From positions 31,349,418-31,413,417 of the forward strand of contig NC_090130.1 in NCBI RefSeq assembly GCF_040581485.1: DNA of 64,000 nucleotides, in the 5' to 3' direction. A model generated the notes under the pieces. It was given only the letters and a program-made list of their open reading frames with translations. It searched no databases and was not told the origin of the DNA. A program made the translations under genes and the position numbers. Shown here piece after piece: positions 40,101 through 53,200 of the stretch (positions are counted from its first letter, which is position 1; every line of letters starts with the position of its first letter). This DNA comes from Linepithema humile (lineage: Eukaryota > Arthropoda > Insecta > Hymenoptera > Formicidae).

Positions 40101-42987
40101 TATCAGCATTAAAATTAAAGAGAACCGTTAAAAAGATAGATGGTTTTCTAAATTAAAAATTTTATGTTTTAGTTTATTTTTAATATCTTAGCAATTAAAA
40201 AAATTTGAAAGTCGTGTATTTTTTTGGCGAAAATACAAAGCAGTCTACGGTTTCCTATATTGTAACTTTACAGAACTCACTCTCTGTGCTTCGAAAGCCT
40301 TATTCGTGTGCGCGCGAATGTAATCGCGAATTTATTATTCTTCTCTTCGTCTAGCGACGATTCCGGTATCTAAACGACTCGTCGCTACGCCGAGATACAC
40401 AATTATCTAAAGTAATTGTTCCGAGCCCGGCTTAAGCCGCGATTGTCGTATCGCACATTAATTCACGCTCCCTTATCGCACGCTGGCGCGCGAGTTTTCC
40501 ACAAACGAGCCCGATGCGTTTTCGACGCCCCCGTCGTTTCGTTACTGCACTCAGGCGTAATGCACTTCATTTCGCGGCGTAATTATTGCCGGCGATAAAT
40601 TGCACGACCGCGCCGGCATGTGAATCGATCATCGGCTGAAATAAAATTCCAACCCGTGTTACATTCAACGAAACGAAATATAATCGGCGAAATGATTTAT
40701 TACACGACACCGCGAAATATTGCGGTTCCAGCAGTTCTCCGACTGCGCGTCGATTACCGCAATACTGATTCCGGCGCAATTACTTTCGTAAAATAATTAT
40801 TTGAAAACTTGATAACAGATTATAGCGGAAGAATATTATTTTGAAAAATAAATTATCGCATTATTGCAATCTCAGTAGCACTTTTCAAACATTTTGCAGA
40901 ATCGTTCACCGTTTCGAGTTCGAAATTGATATTTTTTCAAAATAAACCCTCCGATATTTTAAGTCACAAAAATGTTTCCACGAGGCGACATCGGACTAAT
41001 AATATGGTAATGTTGCTGTGTTCTAGCGAGAAAAATCCAGAACTCGCGAATTGCAAGAGGCTCAACGTTTGCAAACAATGTACCTTGAAAATTTTCACGG
41101 AGAGCACGATATCACACAACGCGAAACACACACGCTCTTCCGATCGCGTTTATTTATTTTTTTCCGAGTTAACTGATTTTCATAAAGCGCGTTGTTTGCT
41201 CCCGGACCTCCGGGGAGAACCGGCGCGAATGCGACCCGCACGTTCGGCCAATATTTGCGACAAGTGCGTCGCGCGCGCAATGCCGGCCGTCGTCAAACGC
41301 GGAGTGTATTTCGCGCAGCATAATGTTTGATTGCGTCGTCGCGAATATTGTGCGTTCGTGTGAGTGGTGTCGCCGGCGCAGGGATGAATTTGCCGATGAG
41401 CAATTCAATGGCGAGCCTCGTTTGGCTGATGTATTTAAGGGCTGCACTACTGCCTGTCAGTTGCTGCCGCTGCAACGTGTTCGCTAACGCAAACTTCTGT
41501 GACGGATGTAAGTCATGTAGCCTAGTTTCAGGTGCTATGCCGAGTTGCCTAAGTGTCTGGTTGCCGTTCTGGCCATGCGGTTGTAACTTTCTCGCAACGC
41601 CATATTCCAGAATCCTCTTCCTTAAACATCGTCATTACGTTTATTCCACACTGTCCTAGTTTACGGCAATTTGTATTAGCGATTATGCAAATAAATAATC
41701 TTTTCGACGAATCTCTCTTGATCACAAGTTTACGCGACATTTGCACTTTATACGAGATGAACAAAGTATTTACATTGTGTATCAGGTCCGCTTTATATTA
41801 TTTTGCTTTATACTCCACGATAATATTTATACTACAAGTTTTCTTTCACGTAAAACAGGCCAAGTTTTCTCCATTCTTCTAATAGACGAATACATTCTAT
41901 TATACGCCGCGCATAATTCTCGACGTTCTTGAAGCCATGTCCTATTCATCGTCGACGCAAAGACGTCTCCGTCCGGTGAATCATGAAAAATGCAGAGACG
42001 TACATTCAAATACAGATCCGACGGCCGCGACACAACGCGAGATGATTTCCTTCGAGACAAGATTCCTTTAAACTCTTTGTTACCGAGCTACGTTTATTCC
42101 TCGCTCTCACAGTCGCAATCGTGCATCTTTTACGAGCGCATCCGCTTTGCTATCGAGATGTGAACGAGGTAATAACGTGCGCCGCAAGAAATTAGGCCAT
42201 TCTCGTTCCGGAAATGAGTGCAAAAAATGCGAAAAGGCTTATGTTTCCTTCGAGGCATCTCTTCGAGCGGATGGAAAAAAAACAATCGTAAAGTTTCTTT
42301 TGGTTTACCGCTTTTGTTCGTGACCAAAGCATTTTGCTTTTTTTCGTGATGTTTCGTAGAATTAAAAATCTAATTCCCTTAGAAAAGCGAAAGAAAGAAT
42401 TCTTTCTTAGGAACACAAAAGAAAAAGGGCTGCGGAAATATTTTTCAAATTTTTTTTCTCAAGTTTTTTATATTCCTTCGATAGAGAATCAGTTATTGCA
42501 CTTGTTTACTGTCATAAATTAATAAAATTCTTAAATTTGTTTAAACTTTCAATGAAACGCCTAGAAGGCAACTCAAACTTCTGCTTTGGATATTTTTTTT
42601 TTCTAAAATTAGATGTCGCATTTCTATCGACGTAAAATAACATCTATGGAAATTTACCTATATGTTATCTACGAAATTACCTATGCATCATATAAAAAGT
42701 TGAAATCCTAAATATTTTGTTTCCCCGACACGTATTATCATCGATACCCTAGTTTTTTAAAGCGAGAGGGAGAGCAAAAAAGGATGCGCGTGAATAATGT
42801 AACTAAAAGAGGTGCGACCAATGCTTGCAATAACGGTGCTCCCCACACGCCCTGAATCACAATCGTGCCGAGCTAGACACAACCCCCGGAAATTTTTCGG
42901 TCGATCGAGCCGCGCGCGTTAATTACGCGCCGCTCCGTGCGCGAAAGATTACAGGGGTTTTCGAGCGGTGGCTACGACGACGAGGGA

Positions 42988-43003
42988 GGGGGGGGGGGGG
43001 GGG
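42988..43003. repeat. homopolymer of 16 G
   Basis: Sixteen consecutive G bases inside a GC-rich island of the 30 kb intron. The length is unusual for this AT-rich background and could be an assembly or sequencing-sensitive site. Confidence 0.9.
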
Positions 43004-43746
43004 AATGATGGAAATTTTGCGGTGTTTCGACAGCCGGAGATCTTTCCGGTTGTTTCGGCACTGCTGCCCGGGTGCCTGTTATCACCGTAATTTTCGCGGC
43101 GCGGTCGCCTCGGTGCAGCCAATTTCAACGCCACATTACCCTTTTGCGGTTATTCCGCCGTTTTGTAATCGTCACCCCAACGGATCAGAAATCGGCAGTT
43201 TTCGAAATTCGATGCCCCGGTCAATCCAATTTGACGGCTGCGAAATCGTCACTCGATTAATTTCCTGGTCGAACGGCGAAATGGTAACCAAAATATGCTG
43301 TCGGACATATTTCCAGTATCTATTGATTAAAAAGTTTCTAAGAACTTTTTCAATAAAATTTTCCAATTTTTATTTACACCAATTTATCAGAATTGATAAA
43401 ACTAATTGGTAATAAAAGCAACGAAGCAGTTTGCCGAGTTCTACAAATTAAGATATATTTATGTAATATTTTTTTAAAAATAACAACGTATATAAAAAGA
43501 TATAACTAATATTTTAAAGCAATTCCTAGAAGAGATGTTTTCTTCCGGTCATTACAAAGATTCGTACAGAAGCTGATTGTTATCATTAAATTTCAAGAAT
43601 GCAAAGCATAATGTCCCCAGACGATCAGAAATTACGAATACAGAATGCGATATTAAAAGCGAGCTAAGTACAATAATTCTTAGCGTTGTCGACCGAATGT
43701 TTTATTCAGCGGCATATATTGTATATTAAAAAGGATTATATTTATT

Positions 43747-43770
43747 GAGAGAGAGATATATATATATATA
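43747..43770. repeat. (GA)n-(TA)n compound microsatellite
   Basis: A few GA units followed by about eight TA units. Simple intronic repeat. Confidence 0.85.
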
Positions 43771-45080
43771 CGTATATTTGTTATAATTTCAGTATGTAAT
43801 AAATAAAAAATATTTTTTTATTTACATTATCTTATATGTATTTATAATACGATTACTCTAATAAAATATTACTTGTCTTTTTAACATCAACATTAAATTA
43901 AATTTTATTAAAACATTTGTTCGATCTTATTGCATTAAAAATTTAATTAAATTAATATATATAATTCTTTTATTCTGTTCGATTGACAAAGTGAAGATAC
44001 TTTCTACCGTTAGACTTGTCTTATTATGAGGACAAAGAGAAGCTTTTTATACGCTCGCGATCCAATTTTCGAAATCCGCTAGAAACTATAAGACGCTACA
44101 AAAGGGAAGTCGTCCTTTCCCTCGCGAATCCATCCGTAAATCTTATCGAGAATAAGATCGTCTCCAGAAACATCCTCGCGGTATCGCGAGTGATTCTAAT
44201 ACTTATGAACAAATCCTCAAGGGAATGCAAGTTCATCTATTTATCTAGCTTTTTTAAGAATCCTCAGAATAGAGTAAAATAATGAATAGATTCATTCGAA
44301 GTAAAGTATTACGTCATAACGTTGATCCGTGTCAATCTTTTTCTATTAAGCTGTTAAAAATGCAGATTTTTCTACGATGGAATAAAATTTAACATATATA
44401 TTTATCTTTTATAATTTTAATATATTTCGAGATTTACGACGTAAAATTTATGCAGATTAATATTTAAGTAAAATATCGACTATATTATAATGTTTCTCTT
44501 TGAATCAATTGAAAAAAAATATGTAATAATAATTAGCTACTATAATTTCATCATACATCGCGTTAAGCTCTCCCGCCCTTTTCCATTAGTTCCGACAACG
44601 GCATAATGTTTTTAGGAAGCTCAGACGGACAGTTTGCCGCCAAGGGTTTCCGCAAACGGAAATGGCGAAGCAAAGTGACGAGCGGAAGTTGATACAAATA
44701 ATGAATGAAGTGCCGTCTTTCATCGTCGAAAAAAAAAAAGCGCATTTCTTCCGGCAGTGCAAATGAGCTGCGGACCCCGGCCGAAGTGCAATTATCTCGG
44801 GCGAAGTGCATGAATTCATCTCTTCTCCATGCTCGATGAATGCGCGAGTCGGCTACTCCGGAAAGATAAATATTCAGATATGCATAACAGGAAGAAGAGG
44901 CAAAGCGAGTTGCGCGCCGCGATTTGTACGACTCGCCGACTTATTTCTTTCACGAGGGACTCCGGCGTCCGACGTCGGTTAGAAGAACATTAATTTCACG
45001 AAATCGCGCGTCGTCTAGTACCAAATGCACCAAGGCGCATTTACAGAGATGTAATTATGCGAGCGTGCGCCACGAGAGAA

Positions 45081-45101
45081 AGAGAGAGAGAGAGAGAGAG
45101 A
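45081..45101. repeat. (AG)n microsatellite
   Basis: About ten AG units at the 3' edge of a GC-rich island in the 30 kb intron. Confidence 0.9.
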
Positions 45102-48004
45102 CAAGATATATGAACGAGTATCCTATTCTTCAAAGACTGTCTAGCGCACTAAACAGAAGTTTAACACGAAAGAGCTATTTGTTAAATGTTTCCTCGTCAT
45201 ATTTCATAAAAATATTCTAACGTCATATTTCTTTAAACGCAAAAATTGTTATTTTTGTGATAATAAAATTCTCAGCGACGCGCAGGACTACAAAAATCTG
45301 TTTCGTTTGGCCACTTTTTTCGGTTCTTTGAAATTTCACGCTGAATTATTCATCAGAATCGACGAATCTCATATACCTATTTGTCTGTAGTAATCACGGC
45401 TCGCTTTCTCCGTCGAGCGCGCGCTAAGCGACAATGCAAAATTCATTTAGCCCGCACATTCGGCTAATTATACTTTGTCCCATTCTCCGCAACCACTAGC
45501 ACACTCGGGCCGAACTCGTCTTTGCCGCTCTACTCTGCGCGCGTTACACGAATGTATTAATAACTCTCCATTGTTCCACCGCGGCGCGAAATCGCTGACG
45601 AGTTCCGTCGAATTTCAATTCTCGATTAATTACACAGTTAATCACGCAGTCCCATGCCGCGTTTTCGACAAGTCTCATATAGCGAGCTAGCTGTAAAATG
45701 CGCACATTCTCGTCCGATCGGACGGACAACGCAAAAATATCTGTGAACGGTTATGAATATTATTAGCCAAAAATTTCTTTCTTATCTTTTTATTCCAACA
45801 ATTTTTCCACTTGACTTTTTTTCTGCGGCACGATTCACAATTTGATTCTTTTATCTGAGGTTTTATTTATGAGGAGAAAACCCGAATTATTGGATTTCAC
45901 ATAAATGATCTGTGTATTTTATTAAATTTATTTATTGTTACATTTTGGATAGCTTAATTTCAAACCAAGAGTATAAATGCAATCCCAATATATACATATA
46001 GCATAGCACATGCTAAATAAAAATCCTTTTTCCATTAACGAATACTAATAAATTTATATGATCAATGTGCATATGCGCGTTCTATACAATATTTATCCAC
46101 CAAAAAGAGATAAATTTTTTTCAAAAAATATTCCTGTATATTTTTTCTACCATTTAGCTTTTAATACGACATAGTTTTTCGAGTTAAAATTAAAGTTTTT
46201 ATTATTTGAAAAAATAAAATTTTGTATCGCATAATTAAACGTGATATATAGATAGTATATCTATACACAATAGACGGAAAAGAGGAATCTTTCCGCAAAT
46301 AATAGTTGAAAGAAAAAAAGTTGTATTAACAATGCTGTGACAAAATAGTTCTCGAGATAATCGGTCGATTATCAATATTAAATTGCCTGCAGTACCATGT
46401 ACGTTATGGACGGGAGAAATGCAAATGCGATTGTTATTTGTAGCGTTCGTATAAAACTAAATAACGAATCGGATCGTGCGGCGGGAGACAAATGAACACG
46501 CGGTTAATAGAAACGTATGCTCTGCGATCTCCAGCGATTATTTTAAAAATGCACGTAACAGCTCGTGAATTCGCATGATGCATATTAATCGACAGTAATC
46601 GCACGGACACGGAACGGCAGCAACGAGGGAGGCTAATGCCGGTTGATTTGGTTTCTCGCGCGATGCATTAGTTATGCACTCCTACGCCGCGTTGCGAATG
46701 ACCGCGCTTTGCGATTTGTTGAACACGATCGCAGTTGCGCACAAACGAGTTCCAAGGAGAGTTTACAGACAACCTCTTTTCTCTCTCGCATTTCGTTATG
46801 AACTAAAAAAAAATCAGAAGACGCGAAATGAAAAAAAAATACAGAGATCTACGATTACGATCTACGACTAAGAAATTGTTTGAACAACAGATACATTTCC
46901 GCAAATATTCCAGATGAATTTTTCCAGCAGACTGTATATGTTTGATTACTCTCAAGGTGTGTCAGACGCAATATCGAACCTTACGTCCCAAAAGTGGCAT
47001 CACTGGAAGCATAACGAAAGAAAAGAGCACTCGTACATGCGGCTCTATCGAGTGAAGGGGAAAAGCAGCGCAAATCGTCCTCGTGACGCTCGTTCCAGTT
47101 CCGGAAGACTATTCGTCGAGAAATCAATCGAGGGTGCGAATGTCCCGGCGCACACATGAGAAACACGCTACCACTTCGCCTGTAGCCTGTGTAACTGTTG
47201 CTATATCACACTGACCTCAATTCTACAAATCCGTCGAGACACCGACGTCAACATGTAAAATTACGTCAAACTTGGGACTATTTCGCCACGAAATACCAGT
47301 CCCGTTCCTCGGAGAGGGTTCTTTAACAATTTATACCCGGAGACCCTGCATCTAGCCATGCAAATGGCCGAGAAGCAGATTATGACACCATTTACTACCA
47401 CACGGTGAAATTTACAATTTCGCGTGTAACGTTTCGCGTAAAAGCTAGATATTTTAAATTTGCCACAAACAGATAGAATGATGAACTGATAAATATGTAA
47501 AAAACTCTAAAATATACATACTTTTTTCAAATAAAATTTAGAAAATTTAGAAAACACAACTTTACAATTGAGCCATGAAATTCACAATGCTTCATAACGT
47601 TGTAAAAACCGAAATTATTAAATTTGTTACGATAAAATCTCACGTTCTAATATGTATACGTAAAATACGGGATTAAATACTGCAAAATATTTTAAAATCC
47701 CAAAATGCACGTTTTAAAAGCCCAGGTAAAATAAAATAAACTTAACTTTTAAAATAAAACAGTTTATAAAATGATCGAATCGACCACCAAACTATGCAAT
47801 TTTCATTTATAACAATATTGTGAGTAAAATTTCTGCAATTGACATTTTTATTTCGACAAAAAATCGTATCGCTCGTAACTATAGCTGCGCAGAATTCAAG
47901 TCCCGCGTCTCGACTGTGCACCCTCCTTGTGCGCCATATACTCCGCACTGCATTCCAGACATAGATTCGTGGAAAATAAAAGAAAGTGCTCGTTTCTGTT
48001 TCAG

Positions 48005-48108
48005 GGGAACATCCAGCCGCGATGCAGCACGGCAACACGGCGGCCGGCTCGCCCAACTCCAAGACGGTTCTGGTGATGCTCGCCTTCCTTCTAGGTCAGC
48101 TGAGATAA
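48005..48108 (+). CDS. dpr: Dpr family Ig protein, terminal exon with GPI-type tail and stop
   Basis: This is the last coding exon. The acceptor CGTTTCTGTTTCAG precedes it. GG joins the G from 17725 to make Gly, then it reads EHPAAMQHGNTAAGSPNS, KTVLVMLAFLLG and QLR, with TAA at 48106-48108. A GEHPAAMQ-type sequence directly after the second Ig domain is characteristic of several Dpr proteins. The small-residue stretch (AAGSPNS), a Lys and an 11-residue hydrophobic run near the end fit a C-terminal GPI-anchor signal; a short membrane anchor is less likely. The three exons total 422 coding bases, with the frame kept throughout, giving 139 whole residues after the split first codon. A cryptic donor (CTAG/GTCAGC at 48093-48094) could give another tail if a further exon exists. 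Confidence 0.9.
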
Positions 48109-48676
48109 TGTGCGCGTACACGAAGGTCGCCCGAGACTCGTAAAATCGATGAACGTGTCGCAACGTGATTGCACGCCCTTAACGTTAACCCTTCTGCACA
48201 GACCGTCCCTGGTTAGATCTGGCAAATTTCATTATAGCGGCCGAAGCGTTACATAATTCGAGGAATTACACGAACCTAGCCACGATTAAATCTAAAGATT
48301 GATATTTTTCTGCCGCGATCTCTTTCGATTAACAGATTTTTTATAAGATAATCGCTACAATAATTATCGTTGACCATTATTGACATTGTTTTTTATTGAA
48401 TCTATTATAATTATTAAAAAAAAACATTTTTTAATAAATTGTTTAATTTGTATGCAATGAAATGAAAATCACGAATCACAAATTTCTCAGCTCCGTTTAG
48501 CGAACAATTAAATTTGTTATTATTTCAATGTCGCACTTCAAGCTGTAGCGTTTATCTCGTACTTTTTAATCTGTCGCGTAAATTCTCGTCTCGTTTATCT
48601 CAATTTTAACTATAAGTTCGGCCGCTAAGATGACAAATACGAAGATAGTGTGATTAAGAGAGGGTCGTTTTTACGT

Positions 48677-48682
48677 AATAAA
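48677..48682 (+). terminator. candidate polyadenylation signal AATAAA (proximal)
   Basis: A canonical hexamer about 570 bases after the stop codon. Such hexamers are frequent in AT-rich DNA, so this is only a candidate. Confidence 0.3.
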
Positions 48683-50272
48683 AGGGAAGCTTTGTGCCTA
48701 AGGGTTAAGCGGAGCGGTGAGGCGGCCGATCACCGATACATACGGCCGCCCGGAACCACTGATTCCGCGTGAAGACAAACTTCCGAGAGTCAACTTGTCC
48801 CAATCGCGAGAACTTGAAAAGAACGAACAAACTCGCAGCCGAAAACTTTTCATACATTTGTTGTAATGTAGCGACAGTGCGCTGCACCTGTAAAACGTTA
48901 AATAGCTGCGTAATGATAACGAACGAACCGAGACATTTCCAATTCGAAAGAGTTTTCCAGTAATTGGCGTGCTGCCACGAATAGTATTTTCAACATCAAT
49001 TTGCGCTCGAAATTATTAATTACAACATCGTGTTTAACGATCGTTTCCCTAAATAACAAGCTGACTTTGTTTATTTTTATTAATTGACGCATCTGCTTCA
49101 TCAAGCATCGTTTTTTAATTATATTTCAGGAATTCTTCGATTAAATATTTAGAATATTTATTTCTTTTTATGCGCGTTCGTAACGATCAAATTTCGGAAT
49201 AATAACAATCACCGTACAATATTGTTGGATTTAATTCTGATTTATTCATAATATATTCATGGCACAAAAAATCGATTGGTGTGATCCAACATTTTCGCTT
49301 AGTAAGCTTCTTTTACACTCAACATCTACATATAGATTATAAAATAAAGAATATACATTCCCTATTTGCGAATACTTAATTAGCAGGACGCGATATACGT
49401 TCCTTTGATTTAGCTCAAAAGTTAGTTTACACTTTGCAACTTAGCGTTGGTACGATTTGTTGCTGAAACGATACGGCAAGCGTTGAGTAATGATTTGAAT
49501 ACGATCACGACACAACAGTCGAAGAGATTCTTATCATATCCACGAATGGCGAAGACACGTTATTAACATTATTCCAGAATCTTAGCAACGACGAGATCGG
49601 AATTCTTATAATTTATAATTAAGAATCGTTCCTTGCGCGAGAAGGATTAAAAGTCACGTCGTCGTCGCTGAGGTTTTAGAACAATCGCACCGCGAATGGC
49701 AGCGATGCAAGCGTAAGAATTAATGACAATGCACAGTGAGTGTCGATGCAAAGAGAGGGAGAGAGGGAGGGAGAGAGAGAAACACAATTGAGAGCGAGTG
49801 TCGTCGCTCGGGAGGAGAGGGAGAGCGAGCAGACAAAACAGGACTGTATGCCCCCGGCGCCCTTTCCCGACTATAGAGAGAATTCGTGAGGAAAGTGTTA
49901 AGTGTAAAATAAATGTGTCACGAGCAAGTTTAACCGAAGAGCGGGTGTAATAAAGCGGGGTGGACCCGACCACCGCCGCGCAGCAAAGTACTTTCTACTT
50001 ACGGCATAAGTGTTAAATAAAACTTAAAGGAAAACACAGAGGAGACACACTCCCACACGTACACACAAAACACACACGCGTATAGGTAATAGTAGAGAAA
50101 ATGTATGTAAAACCACGCGACTTTACAACTCGTATGATTTACACACCATCCACAACTAGCCCGGAAAACTGTGTTCCCCACCCTTCATTCACATCCTTCT
50201 CACGATCTTGTTTTCACACGGTTTCTCTTGCGAAAGAAACGCATTCTTGTACATAATGTTTTACTCTTGTAA

Positions 50273-50278
50273 ATAAAT
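50273..50278 (+). terminator. candidate polyadenylation signal AATAAA (distal)
   Basis: A canonical hexamer about 2.2 kb after the stop. No clear GU-rich element follows, and no transcript evidence is available here. Confidence 0.3.
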
Positions 50279-53200
50279 TACCCACACAACGCTGCTTGAT
50301 TTATTCTCGCCACGCCTGATTAGATGGGATGTCGCATCGGAGAAGTCTCGTCACATTTTGACGAAGACGAAGAAATAATCCGCGCGTAAATCAGAAGACT
50401 GTCTGCTCATTTCCAATTCCATCTTACTATTTTCAGAATCGCAGTATATAATCGTAATGCGGGAATCTAATTTAAATTACAATATAAATCTTTGTCTATT
50501 TCGTCGGAGATGGTCGGTAATTCGGAGCTAATGGCAATGGCTGCGAGAAGATGGTCCGCGAAGATCGATAGCCATGACCCCGATGCGCTCCCGAACTTTT
50601 CCCGTTGGGGATATTTAAGGATCTCCGGCTTCGGCTCATGGAGTCTCTCACTTGCAGACTATCCGCGCAAAATAATGACGGCGCCCGATTAATTTCCTTT
50701 AGCCGCTCAATATTTCCGAAACGATGCCAAGCGCTGGGATTCCTTTGGCCTCATTAACCAGTCGTTTATCCAAAAAACGAGGTAAGTGAAATTCTTTATA
50801 ATTGCTTGAAGAAAAATAGTTGACATTAACACTTCAATATAGGGGGGAAAAATTGCAACTTTTTCAACTTTGAAGCTTTTGCCTTTTGACTTTAATTAAT
50901 TCAAAGTTGTATTTTGTTCGCGATGTTTGCACAGATCACTACGCTTAGGTAGTGAAAATAAACTACCTTCTACATCTTGCAACATACTCAAAGTTACTCA
51001 AAGTTACTCTGCAAGATCAAAGTTCGCCCATTGGATAATACCATAAGATCGGATGCTGCACGCGGAATCGCAACGGCTTGCAGTCGACAGGTATCGACAA
51101 TGCGGCGCGACGTAGCGCAGCAATCAGACCGGAAAAGTTTGATGAATATTTATACGCATCCACCTACGTCTTGCAAAACCGCGACAATCCACCGATGATA
51201 TATATGATGAATTTTTTAAAAGACATTGCACCGCGCCGACCGAATGTCCCGATGGACATTGCAGGCGCAATGCATTTGCGAGAAAGTAAATAGAACACAG
51301 GTGACGAATGCGAGGGGAAAGGAAATTAGAGAGGCATTTGGAATGAAAAAGCATATCGCCTGTCGCATAAAAAAAACCAGTATGTTCCGTGTGACACAAA
51401 TTGCTAACTCGAATCTAAATCGAGATGATGGTCTTTCTGTGACAAATCGAGGAACGAAATTTTGTTACTTATCGTATTGAATGAATTTGTTAACTTCACA
51501 TAATAAAAGCATTCAATTTTTAATTGTTCATTACGTAAAATTCATTATTTTATTATATTAGAATTTGTATTGCTTTAAAATTAAGTGTAATATGGAAATA
51601 ATTTTACACGTTTTTTACAACATGCTTTTATATTACATTTATCATAAATAAATGAAACTGTGTTTCGCACGATTATTATAATTGCATGAACCTATTATAA
51701 TTTTGACATCAATTTTCGTAGGTATAAATTAACAGGTCTCTTTCACTAAATTGAGTTACATTTAATTAGAATCACTCAACTACATGTACTTGATTTTCTC
51801 CAGCAAAATAATTACGTATGCGTATATACATATACACGCACAATTCATTGTTGAACATTTCAGCCTCTCGCAATCTCGGTCTGCTAAAGAACCAACTGCT
51901 ATATACGAAACTTTGATTACAAGCGAGCATGACTTGAAATTGCAAGCAAATCTGACACTGTTTACAAAATAAACAACACTTTTTTTAAAACAAATATTAA
52001 ATAAATTTTATGAAATTAATCCCATAAACTTTCTAAAACCCACACATCAAAAAATAATAGTAATGAAAGATTAGCTTATATTTTTTTCAAAACGAATAAC
52101 TTTTTTCTATGTTTCACATTTTCCTCCTGTGCAACATGATGTAATAATAGTAATAATAAGTACATATATAAATAAAAATACCGTAAATATTATATTATAC
52201 ATACTGCTGTTTATTTATTTAATTTATTATTCCCATTCAGCATATCCTTTTTATTGCGAATAAAATATTTTATTTTATTTTGACTACCTTTTTCAATCAA
52301 TCAAATATATATTTGTAGTCTATAAATTGCAAATACTAAACTAAATATATATATAAAAAAAATAGAACTGATTTTAAACTTATTTAAAAACATAACATTA
52401 AAATTTCATTCGACGACAGTGAGGCATGTTCTTTATAATCTGTGTAGAAAAGTATAGTGATGCTGACATAGCAGAATAACTTTGGAAAAACTCAGCCGTG
52501 TGGATTATGGCGCGTACGAAAAGCTGTTACGCGCTTAGCGGTAAGTACGCAAAACGAGAGTATTAAACGTGTATTCGCCACGCTAGAATGCGAAATTGCT
52601 CTTACATGTCGCAACCGTGTGCACGCATCATAATTAATGCGCGCAGATTAGGGGATTAAACTAACTGCAGTAACGGCAACTAGTAACGTTCTCAACCTAG
52701 ATATGCAGCGCAGTCTGATGATGACACTCGGTCGGGCGTTTCGCGCGGATAATTTCTATTTATCACATAACACTAGCGGAAGTTCGCCCTTAGAATAATT
52801 CATTTTACCACATATCGTGACCGCGCGCTGCATGCTATGCATGCGATTTGCGCCAACATAAATTTATCATATTCATATGACCGATCGAAATTAACGCGTT
52901 AATGATTCCGGTGTTGATTGTTAATTCTGACACTTCCGCAGGAGTTTCAATATTAAAACACTTTCCTAATTATAGAGTCTAATTTCCTGTGAACCTCTAT
53001 TCAATCTCCGTTAATTTTTTGCAAATAATTAAGAAAAGTTCTAAATCTTTGAAACAACTAAATACATATAAAACCAAGAAATAAAAATTGTTGATTAGTT
53101 TTATCTCACTTGGTGTTCGTTTACAAAGAAAGCTCTTTGTAAAATAACTTGGTATATGTTCGCAGATATAAATAATCTGACTACAAATAAATTAAAAATA

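Larger units (their letters stand above)
17726..48004 (+). other. Dpr-like gene intron, 30.3 kb
   Basis: This very large intron precedes the terminal exon; the phase (G then GG) and the acceptor CGTTTCTGTTTCAG support it. It is mostly AT-rich. It holds a palindromic MITE at 24352-24533, microsatellites, a 16-base G run at 42988-43003, a 27-bp tandem repeat at 34131-34184, and GC/CpG-rich islands near 26.7-27.2, 28.9-29.3, 30.2-30.6, 31.5-32.0, 38.9-39.45, 40.37-40.78, 41.2-41.6 and 42.85-43.26 kb. A minus-strand frame at 41293-41631 looks protein-like but matches nothing I know. I found no second terminal exon with the GEHPAAMQ tail. Long introns are usual for neuronal Ig-superfamily genes; whether nested genes or enhancers lie here cannot be told by eye. 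Confidence 0.75.
48109..50278 (+). other. probable 3' untranslated region of the Dpr-like gene
   Basis: The stretch follows the TAA stop with no further Ig-like coding. Candidate AATAAA signals lie at 48677-48682, 49949-49954 and 50273-50278. A GA-rich tract sits at about 49751-49781 and an ACAC-rich tract at about 50043-50080. The end point is a guess: I set it at the last of these signals before base composition changes. The true cleavage site could be at any of the three, or elsewhere. Confidence 0.4.
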
